Made by a program: the position numbers and the translations under genes
In this document: positions 44,280 through 56,810 of the stretch, piece by piece
How the letters are laid out: each line of letters begins with the position of its first letter
Numbering within the stretch: position 1 is the stretch's first letter
The notes under the pieces: model-generated
Databases searched by the model: none
The model's input: the letters and a program-made list of their open reading frames with translations, nothing else
Told to the model about the DNA's origin: nothing
DNA from: Cannabis sativa
Lineage: Eukaryota > Streptophyta > Magnoliopsida > Rosales > Cannabaceae
DNA: 64,000 nucleotides
Direction: 5' to 3'
Assembly: GCF_029168945.1 (NCBI RefSeq)
Contig: NC_083603.1
Coordinates: 34,941,396-35,005,395 of the forward strand

Positions 44280-46620
44280 CTACTTGCTATATGCTTATAA
44301 TTTCTGAATTGTGTATGAATTTATATTGAACCTTGTTATTTTCTGTTATTAAGTTGTAGTTTAATTTCGAATCTTCATTGTTGGTCTAACTTGGCTTGTT
44401 TATCTAATGAGATAAATCCCTAGTGGATTTTCACCATTAGACATACATAATAGTGTTAGATTTCGAAAGATAAATATTGTACATGCGACATCTATTCATC
44501 AATTGATGACACCTTAGACTAGTATTTTTACGATATGAAACAAGAAGATTATATAAATAAGATTACTTTGACTTTCGCTAATCGAAGCATCGTTGGATTC
44601 TTATTTTAAACGAAATTATCCTAATTCCTCTTAGCTTATTCATTTCGAATTAGCTTTCAAAACATATCATTGGATGAATGGTCTATAAATCATTTCATGT
44701 CATTTTATATGACGCATATGATTATAATCCCGAAATTCTATTCCCAATTGATATAAATCCTCAATCTTAGAAATCTTCTACTTGTATGGGCAAATCTGAC
44801 TTAGAGTTTGTATTAGTAATGCTGGTCCAAGATAGAATTACTCATTATATTTGGTATAAATTTAAGTCTTTGACTTTAATTTTAGATTCCAAATAGAAAT
44901 TTTCTTAAATTTCTAATTCCGAATACAATACGGTTACACTTTCTCAAGTGTTTAATATCCATCTTTTATTAATGGATTAAAACTGTATGGAATGTGAGTT
45001 AGGTATTCTGTGACCAGGATCCACTTGAAGTATTCTAAGAACTCTTTGATGTAACTAAACCTATATCATCCAAAGACACTACCATTTTTTTTTAATCTAT
45101 GGCATTTGTATCTTGTTCATAGTGGTTTTGACAAGATCAATCTCTGCAAAGAGTTAATATGCCTATATCCACTGAAAGTAGTTCATCTCATTCGCAGATG
45201 GATGTACATTCAGGGGTGGATATGAGTTTTTCGTTGTATTCTTAAAACGATAACTCTAGATTATACCTTATGCAAAGAAATTTGAAATGTTTGAAAAATT
45301 TCATCAATTTCTAGCAATGGTTAAACACCATTAAGGTATGTGGTTAAAGATCTTGCGAACTGATAGGGGTGGAGAAATAGTTAGTAGATATGCAGTTCAA
45401 AGATCATTACATTGATTTTTGAATTATATCCAAACTTACCTCCCCAGAAATTTCGATTTGCATATTGATGATTAGTTACTAGTCGTTGCCTAAGTCCTTC
45501 TATGGTAATACAATTTCAGAATGATGTAATGGTTGTATACTTAATGTAAATCATTACTAGATTCATGGATGACCTAATCAAAATCTTAAGAAAGGCTAGA
45601 ACTGTTAACCATGGTTTGTTAGCTTTTCTAAGTGATTAGGGGTGGACCATCCCATTGTCAATAGATAAGAAAGTGTTTGTTCAAACAAATACTACTTTTC
45701 TAAGAAAATGACTAAGTCTGAAAAACAAGTAGCAAATAAAGGAGATATTTATTCTTGATTCCAAAAGTGTTCTATCATCTTATATAACATATGATGATCC
45801 CACTGCCTCTGTTGTCTTGTCACAACCGAAGAGATCAATACCATTTAGTTTTCTTCGACATAATTCACAGTACCTTGTCGTAGTGGGAGAGTTTCTAGGA
45901 ACTCACCTTCTTATGACTTGGGAGACACAAGTGATTAAAATCCATTGTGAGTTTAAACAAGGAATGGATTGTCAAGATAAGAAACTAAGAAGAAAGCCAA
46001 TAGAACTATGGTTTAATCCATTCACATGGAATGACCTAATGTTTTCTATTACAAGGACATAAAAGGAAATTTTCGTTAATAAGTCTATTCTATGGACTTA
46101 ACAAAACTTCCTGTTCCTAGTATTATAGGTTTGAGTTTATCTAAACCTATGGCTTGTGGTATACCTGGTAATTACTTACTCTAATGCAAGCAACTTAAGT
46201 AAGATGCTGAAGCATTTTCTTTCTAATGGCAATCCATAGAAGCTTCACAACTTCTTAGGCATAGATTTTATTTATCTAAGGAAAAGTCTTAACTATTCCA
46301 GAAAAGATAAAGCCATGAAAGAATTTCTTACATCAACAGTGAGAGGTCTTAGATATGCTTTTGTATGCCTTAGACCAGACACTGTGTTGAGTGGGAGTAA
46401 TGAGTAGGTATCAGATTAATCCAGGAGAAGAACATTGGAAGACAATCAAGTAAATCTTAAGATAAAGAAGAGGAACTATATGTTAGTCTATAAGAGTGTG
46501 TTTAAAAACTCTTAGACTACACCATATCAGATTTCGAAATTTGCCTTAGTGCTAGAAAATCTTTCTGATAAGATGGTGGTTACTCTGGGGGTGGAATAGT
46601 GATTTTGGAGAAGTTTAAAA
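44280..46620 (+). pseudogene. Copia E gag-pol remnant
   Basis: This is collinear with A (1690-3990) and B (about 12000-9700, reversed). The gag region is unrecognisable, unlike in F. A frame at 45330-45412 reads MWLKILRTDRGGEIVSRY, the conserved integrase stretch, bounded by TAA at 45332-45334 upstream and TGA at 45413-45415. RT/RNase H remnants lie near 46340-46600. No frame exceeds about 80 codons. Confidence 0.78.
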
Positions 46621-46993
46621 ACCTATCTGAAGTCTCTAGGTCTACCAGAGAGACCGAATGTTAAAGCTGCGGAAAGGTACTTATTCGGTCTAAGGAAAGT
46701 TCTATACATCTTTGGCACCATTCCAAATTGCCTTAAACTACTAGTGTTAATTTCCGATTAACCAAAAGTAGTTGCCAAAGGTATAGAATCCGGTATCCCA
46801 AGAGAGTAGACATATAGAGAGGAATTTCACATTATCAATGATTTTGTGATTAAGGAAGAGTAATGGTGGAGAAAAGGTTGTGGTTAATTCAACCTTTCAG
46901 ATCCTATTATGAGGAGTTTACTACTACTACACTTGATTTGTATATCAAGGTGTTGAGATTATTTGAAACGCACTTTTTGTTTTATATTAGTGC

Positions 46994-47004
46994 AAGTGGG
47001 AGTT
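46994..47004 (+). other. Polypurine tract of copia E
   Basis: AAGTGGGAGTT directly precedes the 3' LTR. Confidence 0.82.
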
Positions 47005-48895
47005 TGTTGGGTTTTATGCCCTAAATAAAACTCATTTCAATATAATCAGATTTACTTATTAATATAGATCGCAAATAACATTTAATGTTGCATGGTTCAC
47101 ATGATTTATTTCATGATTATATGTACATAATGTATAAATTCATACGAAACCCTTTTCACATACTTGATCCCGTTTATTGTGCCGTCAACACATTGGAAAG
47201 TAAACATGACTATGTGAATAAAGTTTCCTAGATTTATCGGACACGGGGTTTTGCGATATGATAATCTACAACAAGAGTTTACTTGCATTTGGAGAAGTGC
47301 TATGTTCTTTCCCGAGCATTGGTTAAAGTAAAGCTCGGGTTGGATGCATGGAGTATGCATCGGAAGGGACCGATATTGAACTTTGACTTAGATTTATTAA
47401 ACTTACCGTAATATCTATTCAAGTCAATATCGCCTAGTTGATCCTAGATCAAATGATCTTAATCCTGTTATGATTAGGCTCAATCTTGAAAGGCTATTCG
47501 TGTTCTTTGATTTGTTAGTTAAGCCTACTTTTAGGTCAGGGTGATACGTACATTTTGGGAACACGGTAGTTCAATTGAGTGGGAGCGCTATCATAAACAT
47601 GGAATCTATAGCTTCTATGGCGAATAGTAAGCAAAGGATTATCTCCTTCGAGCTTGACCAAACGAACATAAATGGTGGAGTACTCATTTCACATAAGCCG
47701 AAATATCATTTATACGGGGTCAAGTGTTTTAAGGAATAAATACATTGTAGGGTGTAACGGTAATTTAATCCCTTTACAGTGTAGATCATTCATATAGAGG
47801 ATCATTGATCACATTAGGATTATAACAATGGATAACTAATGATGTGTCTATATGGTGGAACATATAGAGCATTCTATATACTGAGAGTGCAATTCTAAGT
47901 TCTATGCGTGGATTCAACGAAGAATTAATAAGTTAGTGAATTTTAGTGCTAAATTCTTGATCTACTTATTGGAAGCTCGGTTATATAGACCCATGGTCCC
48001 CCCACTAGTTGAGATAATATTGCTTGTAAGACTCATGTAATTGGTTTTGATTAATCAATTATAATTCACAAGTTAGACTATGTCTATTTGTGAAATTTTC
48101 ACTAAGTAAGGGCGAAATTGTAAAGAAAGAGTTTATAGGGGCATATTTGTTAATTATGATACTTTGTATGGTTCAATTAATAAATATGATAAATGACAAT
48201 ATTATTTAATAATTATTTATAGTTATTAAATAGTTAGAATTGGCATTTAAATGATTGAATTAGGAAATTGGCATTTTTGAGAAAATCAGATACAAAAGGT
48301 GTTAAAATTGCAAAATTGCAAAGCCCAAGGCCCAATCCATTAAGTGTAGGGCCAGCCACTTTTGTAGGAAATTTAAACTGATTTTTTCATTATTTTAATG
48401 CCAAATAATTCAAACCTAACCCTAGTGGAATGCTATAAATAGATAGTGAAGGCTTCAGGAAATTTACACTTAAATTTTCTATTTTTCCTTCAGAGAAAAA
48501 CCTGAGCCTTCTCTCTCCCTATCTTTAGCTGTCACTTCTTCTCTTCCCTCTTGAGAATTTCGAAATCCTTAGTGATTAGAGTAGTGCCCACACACATCAA
48601 GTGATACCTCAATCATAGTGAGGAAGATCGTGAAGAAAGATCATCAGCAAAGGAGTTTCAGCATCAAAGATTCAGAGAAAGAGATCCAGGTTCAGATATT
48701 GATAATGCTCTGCTACAGAAAGGAATCAAGGGCTAGATATCTGAACGGAAGGAGTCATTATATTCCGCTGCACCCAATGTAAGGTTTCTTAAACTTTATA
48801 TGTGTTTATTTCATCGTTTAAGAAAGTTCATATTTAGGATGTTAATAAACATACTTGTGAGTAGATCTAAGATCCTGGTAAAATAATTTCCAACA
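47005..48895 (+). repeat. 3' LTR of copia E
   Basis: The LTR is 1891 bp and near-identical to 38700-40593. The TATA box is at 48433-48442. About ten differences lie between 47066 and 47700, for example CCTGTTT to CCCGTTT and GCTCAGG to GCTCGGG; the rest of the LTR looks identical. Confidence 0.95.
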
Positions 48896-50663
48896 GTTTT
48901 CATGTTTATGATTTAATATATACAAATATACATACAAAATTTGTTAAATCCAGAACATATAGTCATTCACAATTATAGTGATGTCAACACAATAGAATGT
49001 GATTGTGATAATATGATTCGAAAGACTAAGTCCCTGTTTCATCAGTGCATTTGATTTACACTGATGTGATAATCAGCGATGAATTGTACTTACACTTTGC
49101 ATTTGTGTTATGTTCTTTCTAGAATATTGGCAAAGTATACTAGCTTCGAATGTATGGAGTATACATTGGACTGGACCGATATTGATCTTGGTTAAGATGT
49201 TATAATACTTAACATTGTATCTTTGCAAGTCAATATCAATAGTTGATCTTAGATCAAAAGATCTTAATCCTGATATGCTTAGGTTCATTCTCAGGAGGGC
49301 TATTCATGTTCTTTGATTTGTTAGTTAAGCCTACTTTTGGGTCAGGGTGATACGTACATTTTGGGAACATGATAGTATGATTGAGTGGGAGCACTAAACA
49401 TAAATATGGAATCTACGGCTTCTATAGGTATTTAGAAGTTAAATGATGATTTCCTTCGAGCTTAGCTAAATAGATGTAAATGGAAGAGCTCTTGTTTCAA
49501 TGATTATTTTTTAGTTCACTAAAACATCATTTACTTGTAGCTAAGTGTTTTAAGGATCAAAATACATTGAGGGGTGAAACGATTTATCCCTACTCGGAGT
49601 AAATCATCTATATAGAGGATCTTTGATCATTTAGATTATCACAATGGTTAAATGTGATAGCGTATCTATCTGGTGGAACATATAGAGCGTTCTATATGAC
49701 TGAGAGTGCAATTCTAAGTTCTAAGAGTGGATGCAACAAAAAATTAATAAGTTAGGGAATTTACTTGGTAAATTCGATTCAGCTTATTGGAAACTCAGTA
49801 ATATAAGCTCATGGTCCCCATTCCAGTTGAGACCATACTACTTGTAAGACTCAGATAACTGATTCTAATTAATCAATTATAATTTTAAAATTAGACTATG
49901 TCTAGTTTATGAATTTTCACTAAGCAAGGACGAAATTGTGAAGAAAAGAGATTCTAGGTTTTATTTATTAATTAAGAGACTTTATATGTCTAATTAATAA
50001 TTATATTGAATGACAATATTATTTAATAATTTATTTTAGTTATTAAATAAATAGTTTTGGCATTTAAATGGTTAGAATTGAAAAACTATCGTTTTTGAGA
50101 AAATAGAAATGAAAATTGTCAAAATAGGAAAATATCAAGTGGGGCCCATTAACATTATGGCCCGCCACTTGGTAGGCTTTTTCCAATTATTATTTTTCAT
50201 TATTTTAATGCCAAGTAATTCCTAACCTACACCTAGTGGTTACCTATAAATAAACAATGATGGCTCACACTTAATAAGAGATTGAAAATCGAAAAAGTTG
50301 AGCCATCCTCCTATCCTTCTATAGCCGAACCTCTTCTCCCTCTTTTCTTATTCAATTTTTTAAAACCTTGAGTGATAGAGTGAGTGCCCACACACATCAA
50401 GTGGTATCTCAATCATAGTCTGGAAGATTGTGAAGAATCCAAACTGAAGAGAAGGCCATTCGGGCTCAGATCTTTGTGATACTCTGCAACAGAAAGGACA
50501 TAAGGGTTAGAGATCTGAGTGGAAGGAGACATATTATTCTGCTGCACCCAATGTAAGGTTTCCTAAACTTTATGTGTTTATTATCGTTTTAGAAGTTCAT
50601 ATTTAGGATGTTAAACAACAAACATGTTAGTAAATCTAAGATCCATGTAAAATATTTCGAACA
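48896..50663 (+). repeat. 5' LTR of copia F, part 2
   Basis: The F LTR resumes with the duplicated GTTTT followed by CATGTTTATG and ends ATTTCGAACA. It is collinear with 56907-58673. A TATA-like CTATAAATAA is at 50244-50253. A tRNA-Met-like primer site (TTGCCTCAGAGCCATGG) follows at 50666-50682. Confidence 0.9.
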
Positions 50664-50930
50664 ACTTGCCTCAGAGCCATGGTAATTGATTTACTTTCAA
50701 GAAATTTTGACTTAAAACGATTTGTGTGTGATTTAGATGGTTTCATGTTGACCTGTGTGTTATATGATGATTGATTTATGCTTGTGAAATTTTATGAAAA
50801 ATAATTGAATTTTCGTTTCTGGAATTATTTTTGTTGGATATTTTTAAAAAAATTGAGCAATTTTTTTTACAGAACTTAATTTCGATTTTATTTGAATTAG
50901 TTATGAATTTTTTAAAATCTGAAAAAATTA

Positions 50931-51175
50931 GGGTGACATCACTCACCGTACGCGCGCGGATCCCCTGGTTCCTCGGACGAGTGCAGCTTCGGACAACCTT
51001 GTGTCCGAGTTTTCTCGGTCAGGACAGTGTGACATTGTCTGAAGACCACCCTAGGCGGGCGCGGAGAGGCTGCATGCAACCTCCTGCGCCGTGTCCTCTC
51101 GGTCAGGCCCCCCATCTTGTGTTGATGGACAGTATGCGACAGTATGCAATGCATACTGTCCGTACCACTTACAAT
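50931..51175 (+). other. GC-rich structured island in copia F leader
   Basis: A GC-rich block of about 240 bp sits in AT-rich leader, roughly 270 bp after the primer site. It includes GGACGAGTGCAGCTTCGGAC, several TCTCGGTCAGG-like repeats and a perfect 10 bp inverted repeat with a 3-base loop at 51138-51160 (GACAGTATGC/GCATACTGTC). The GACAGTATGC unit is also repeated directly at 51128-51147. The 135-codon open stretch at 50831-51238 runs through it but has no protein features and no conserved counterpart in E or D, so I do not call it a gene. Confidence 0.65.
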
Positions 51176-54117
51176 TTTTTTCATTTTCTTCGATTTTTCA
51201 TGCTATTTCATGGAATTAACTTCCGATTTTTTGTGTAGTTTTTAATTTTGATTTTTACTTTTCAAATTTCAAATATAATTATGAGAATTAAATTAATTGA
51301 ATTTTTTAAAATTAATTTAAGATATTAGTGTAATATGAACTTGAAAATAGGTAAATATCTATCTTTTTTTTGTTTAATTAATTATCTTATTTCTAAATTT
51401 TATTATTTTTACCTTATTTAAATTTAAAATAAGATTATTATAATCATGATATTTTGAATAGAAATAAGATATTATGCTAATTTTTAAATTTTGTTATTTT
51501 TTTTATTTAAATCAAATTATAAAATCAGAAAAAAGATATTAAATTATCATTTTATTTTATTGAATATTTAATTTATAAAAGAACATGAAATTTAGAAGAT
51601 AGTTAACATTTTTTTTGAAATGATATTTAGGTTAGTTGAAACTTAATTTTTCAAAAATAGTAGGTTTTAATTTTTTAATTTTTTATTATTTAAATTTATT
51701 TTAAAAACAAAAATATTTTTTATTATTTATTATTATTTTCGTTTTTTAATAAATTAATTAATTTGAAATTAAATAAATCCTACATCCAACTATCAAATTT
51801 AACTTGTTGCAGGAGTATGTATTTTAGCTTGTGTGTAATTTTTATAAAACCTATTATTGTTTGATCTAAATTGCCATGGTTAACTTGTTGACAGATCCAA
51901 TGATCTAATTTTAACTCATGGTTCAATTGTCAATAGGTCAAGTAAATAATTTGTAACAGGTAAATTTTATATTCTTCTTTCATCTGTGTATGACCTAGTA
52001 ATATGATAGGATTCATCCAAATTTGTGTGCCTGTGTGAGCCTATATTTTAACTTTATGTTTAGATGCATATAGGTTGTTCATTTAATTTTTGATTAAGAT
52101 GAACTAGGTTGCTAAATAAAATGTCACACCATGTTAGATTTTATTTAGGCCCATTTAGTTTTTTAGGACTATTCAATTAATAACAATTGTTTATTTAAAG
52201 GTTAAATTCCTCTCTTATGGGCCTTGTGTGAGAGTTAGGGGGCCAATAGTAATGGGTACGACATACTTGACCCAGCCCTCCCTCACATGAACTACCAAGA
52301 TTGTGAAGGTCCATTTGCCTTATTTAAATAATTGTATTAGGTTAATTATATTAGTATAACCTAATTAAATTTAATTAGCAACATAATTAACTTTTAAAAT
52401 ATATGAAATTTATTTTTCATTTTAAGATATTAAAGTTAGTTTTAGAAAAACAATTAGTTAATTGAAATATATTTTAGATAGTTATTTCTAGTACTAGTTA
52501 TTTTTCTAATATTAAATAGGAAAATATTTTAGATTGACAATTAATTGTTTAATAATTAATTTTGGATCAATTTAAGTAAAGTATTTTTTTCTAGTATTAA
52601 ACTAGAATTAATAATAAAGTGTCATCTATACTTAATTATTTCTTGAATTTAATACATTTTAATTAAATTAAAAATTAAATATCTAAGTTGATTTTCATCA
52701 TGATACTTAAATATTATTATTTTCTTGATATTTAAATAAATTGAAAATTATTTTAAGTTGGAATTTTCTTTTTAAATTTCATAACAACTTTAATTTGAAT
52801 AATTTTCAAAATATATAATTTTATTTTATTTTATTAATCATTATTTTCGAAATTGCATTTAATTATGCAAGATATTTTTTGAATATTTTTTGAAAAGTAG
52901 ATTAAAGTTGAAAATTAATTATTTATTTTAATTAATTTAGGACCAACTTAAATCAATGATTTTTTTTTTTTCGTTTCATGATTAATTTAACATAAATGAA
53001 CTAAAATATATTATAATTAGAAAATGAATTAATTAGTCAATGAAAGACTAGATAGATATTATCTGTTTTTTGCTTGAAGTATTTTTCTAGTAGTGTTTAA
53101 TTAAATAGAAAATTAATATTTAAGTTTATTTTAATCATGATACTTAAATATTTGAATTTTTCTTTATATTTCATTAAATAGAAAAATTATATTTTAGTTG
53201 AAAATTAATTTTTATTAATTAATTTTGGGCCAACATAAAATTAGAATAATTTTTCAAGATTTATTTTTATTTTATTTTAGAGCAATTCGACAATTGTATT
53301 ATTATATACTTTAATTTTTCGAAATGCAATATATATTTATAGAAAATTAAATTTGAGTTGTAAATTAATTTAAATTAATACAACTTAAATTGATAATTTT
53401 CTAAATATTTATTGAAAAACTATTACTAAGATGGAAATAATTCATTTTATTTTCATATCCATCTAATTATAATTTTATAAATATTAAATTAAAATTTTAT
53501 TCTAATTTGGAAATTCTAATTAAATAAATATATATTTAAAATAAATAGATTAAAATAAATATAAGAAGAAAATACATTTTAAATAATGAGCTTTATTATT
53601 ATTAGGGTATTCGATCTCCATTGTTGGTTTTACATAGTTATTGTTTTAGTGAGTAATCCTCCCTAATGGAGGAACGTTCATTAGCAATTTAACGCCGTAG
53701 AATCTCGAAAGATAAGTATCTTTTGTAAGTGTTTATTTTAGTATGGATCACCCTAATGGTGGCGACTTTAATAGGGCTTACAAAAGTATGAAACAATAGT
53801 GGAAGCTCATAACATAGAATAACCTTGACTCTCGCCTAAACAGGACAATGCTGGATTCTCATGTTGATCAAATAAAAGGTTGCTAGAATGTTTATCATTT
53901 TAGATGAGTTGACAACTCTATTCAATGGATGGTAGCTTTGACTCTCGCCTAAACGGGACACTGATATCAGTTTATTGAAAACCTTGGAAATTATTTAGGA
54001 TTGTATGCTTTAGTATTTTCACTTGTCATTCCTACTTGCTATGTGCTAATAATATTTGAATGAGATTTTGTGTTAAACCTTACTTGATTTCTATTTATTG
54101 TTATTTGTAGTATCCAT
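51176..54117 (+). mobile_element. Copia F leader (untranslated, AT-rich)
   Basis: About 2.9 kb without genes. It is diverged from but collinear with the leaders of A, B and E. It contains hairpins CCTCC-CTAAT-GGAGG (53661-53675) and CACC-CTAAT-GGTG (53748-53760), and two GACTCTC-type motifs at 53827-53847 and 53940-53960. A TTATTTGTAG just before the gag ATG looks like a plant 3' splice site. Confidence 0.75.
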
Positions 54118-54600
54118 ATGGCAATGACCGATCCCATGTTGTCATTGTTGACTGATAATAAGTTGAGTGGATCTAACTTTCCTAAATGGAGAGAGAACAT
54201 TAACATTGCTCTCATAGGTGAAAGTGCCTTGTTTGTGTTAATGGAACCGTCTCCTGAACAGCCGGGTGACAATGTAACCAAAGCTGTAAAAGAGAAGTAC
54301 GAGCATTGGCAGAATGCTAGCAACAAAGCTCGATACTTCATGCTTTCCAGCATGGTTGACACCTTGAAAACATGGTTTGTAAACACTGTCACGACTGCAG
54401 AAATCATGACACAGTTAACTGAACTATTCAGAATGCCATCAATTCAGTTTTGCTTTGATCCGACAAAGAAATTTATCAATGCACGGATGGAACCTCATCA
54501 GAACGTTCGTGATCACCTTCTCCAGATGGCAAGTTATTTCCAGGAAGCTCAGAATCATGGAGCTGAAATGGATCAGACAAATCAAGTGAGTCTTACTTGA
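54118..54600 (+). CDS. gag: Copia F Gag N-terminal part (160 aa)
   Basis: The frame starts at ATG with MAMTDPMLSLLTDNKLSGSNFPKWRENINIAL, the typical opening of plant copia Gag proteins (a short hydrophobic lead, then L-x-G-x-N-F/Y-x-x-W). Residues 55-150 continue through YEHWQNASNKARYFMLSSM, matching the conserved helix-rich Gag domain. The reading leaves this frame near 54590 (premature TGA at 54598-54600) and continues two frames on. Gag forms the virus-like particle. It is the only copia gag in the window that is still readable; in A, B and E this region is lost. Confidence 0.82.
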   Translation: MAMTDPMLSLLTDNKLSGSNFPKWRENINIALIGESALFVLMEPSPEQPGDNVTKAVKEKYEHWQNASNKARYFMLSSMVDTLKTWFVNTVTTAEIMTQLTELFRMPSIQFCFDPTKKFINARMEPHQNVRDHLLQMASYFQEAQNHGAEMDQTNQVSLT

Positions 54601-54990
54601 ATAGTCTGACTCCGGCCTTTCTGCCCTACACTTCAAATTATGTCATGAATAAGAAGGAACAAGACTTTCACACGTTAGTCAATGACCTTCACACATATGA
54701 AAATTTGATTGGAGGACTGAAGAAGAAAGGAAGTAAACCTCAAAATTCTTGAAATGGTAATGGGGCGACTAAAGCTGGGGCAAACTTTGCCCCTACTTCC
54801 AAACCAAAGAACAAGAAGAAGTGGAAGAATAGCAAGAAGCCCGTTCAAGCTGTGAAAACAGTTAAAAAGAAAAAGGCTGCTACTCCTGGTGATACACCAA
54901 AAGGGAAATGCTTCTATTGCAATGAAAAAGGACACTGCAAACCCCAATGCCCTAAATTTCTAGCAAAGAAACAAGGTATTTCTTTTCCTA
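54590..54990 (+). pseudogene. gag: Copia F Gag C-terminal part with zinc knuckle
   Basis: This continues gag after a frameshift: SYLNSLTPAFLPYTSNYVM, then LVNDLHTYENLI, then a lysine-rich tract. There is one in-frame TGA near 54750. The CCHC zinc knuckle CFYCNEKGHCKPQC is intact at 54909-54950. Downstream the sequence loses similarity, so the protease is missing or unreadable. Confidence 0.8.
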
Positions 54991-56810
54991 TAAACTTATG
55001 TGTTTTAGTAAATTATTAACCACTTGGATTATTAATTCTTGACCTACTAACCATGTTTATTTTGTTTTTCTTCTTATTACAGCTCCAGCTGCTTGAACTC
55101 GGATGCTATCTCAGCAAGTTGAATCAGATGGTAGGACAAAAGCGGTGGAGTTCGTCCAATATGAAGATGAATTTCAGAAATTTTTTTTTTATTATTTTTG
55201 AATTAATTATTCTAGTTTCAGAATAATTTGGATTTCAATTATGAGTTTGGGATTTTATTCCCTATTTTTCATATTGTTGCAGACAATTCCTTTAATTTTG
55301 GAAGATTTTATAACAAAGTTTTCAATTTTGGAAATAAATTGCATTTATGAATTGAGCTCCATTTACTTTATCTTGTGTATGCCATACCAATTATATTTAT
55401 ATGTTTTAATGATTGTATGTGCATGTGTTTTTATTATTGATACAAATTGTATAGTATTTACAACTCTTCAAAGAGTTAATACTACATAAACAATTAGAAT
55501 TTCTTTTCTATATTTATGAATAATTGTTGATTCTAAAACAATTATTAAGAATTTGTTTAATAGAAAGATCTTTTGATCTGATAGGGGTGGAAAAAGTTAA
55601 GAATAATATGCAGTTCAACGATCTTTTATATCTATTGAACTCTAGATTATATTCATAACTCCACATGATCTCTATAACACTTAGAGATGGACCATGATCT
55701 CTATATCCCTTAGGGGTGGATCATAATCTCTATATACTTAGGGGTGGACTATACTATTGAATTATGTACTTCATTTTGAACTCTGGACTATATTCAATAC
55801 ACCACGGTACTCTTTGTTACACATAAATTTTTAACATGGATGTAATATAATGAATTATCAATTATAAAAATAAATTCTTGATCTTGATTTATGTTGTAGT
55901 TTATATTTACTGTTGTAATAGAAATTGATACCAATAAAGTTCTTTGACAATGTATCACACTACTTTTATTGAGTGGGAGAATTTTAAAATTCTTTACCCA
56001 TCTTCATTTGGTTGACACTTGTGACAGGAACTTAAGAACACTACTGAGAAAGTAAATCTAACCATTTATGTGGATAGAAATAACTTATCAGAATTATGAG
56101 ATAGTAGAATTCTTGCATAGTCTATTCGAATCTTGGGCAAAGATTCCCAATCCTCATAAAATTATATGGTATCTCAATTTGATTACTTAATCTCTAGCAA
56201 ATATTTTACACTTCATTTAAAATACAAGATTGCTATGTTGATGACTTAGTCTAGAAGGAACTTACAAGTTCAGACTAAGATAATGTGTCACAACTAGATA
56301 TCCCTCAAAACAATAGTAAGAGGTTAAATGTACTTTTATGTATAATTTAACCAGACACCTACTATTGAGTGGGAGACATCTGAGATGTAATCAAACAAGG
56401 AACATTAAGGGACAGTCAAGAAAGATTTTTGAAAGTGACATATGTGTTAGATAATAAGGATGTATATATTAGTAATCCTTATGTCTACACCAACTCATAA
56501 ATAATTCAAGATAGTGGTTACTCTGGGGGTGTAGGAGTTATTCTCGAAGAGTGTAAAAACCCATCTAGAATAATTCAAGCTCCATCAGTGAAGATATATA
56601 ACTTTGTAAATTCAAAATTACCAGAAAATTATTCAACTGAAGAAAATTCTACACTGTATTATCTCTATTTCATTATTTAAAGAATGAGAGATATGTCTTC
56701 TGTTTATTAAGATGTACTTAATAAGCAGTAAGGATTTCAGTATCCCTTGATGAGTAATGCATATAGTAAAGGATGTTGCATAATGTTTTATGTTCGTGCA
56801 AGTGGGAGTT
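54991..56810 (+). pseudogene. Copia F pol remnant
   Basis: Decayed pol sequence. Traces are an integrase-like DLIGVEK-type stretch near 55570 (aligned with LRSDRGGE of copia), RT/RNase H traces near 56280-56420 and a GYSGGVGVILEE stretch near 56515 that aligns with the RNase H start. It ends with AAGTGGGAGTT (polypurine tract, about 56800-56810). Most of pol between gag and integrase is deleted. The 82-codon open stretch at 55241-55489 is hydrophobic AT-rich sequence without a match I recognise. Confidence 0.65.

Larger units (their letters stand above)
38700..48895 (+). mobile_element. Copia element E, complete, plus strand
   Basis: The element is 10196 bp, with LTRs at 38700-40593 and 47005-48895 that are almost identical to each other. 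The target duplication GTTTT is at 38695-38699 and 48896-48900. It has a primer site (40596-40612), a polypurine tract (46994-47004) and a long leader, but its coding region is a broken remnant shared with A and B. It is the youngest-looking copia insertion here, yet cannot have supplied its own proteins. Confidence 0.95.

Noticed and set aside
50831..51238. 135-codon open frame in the F leader
   Set aside because: It runs through the GC-rich island and AT-rich flanks, with no motif and no conservation in E or B; the island looks structural.
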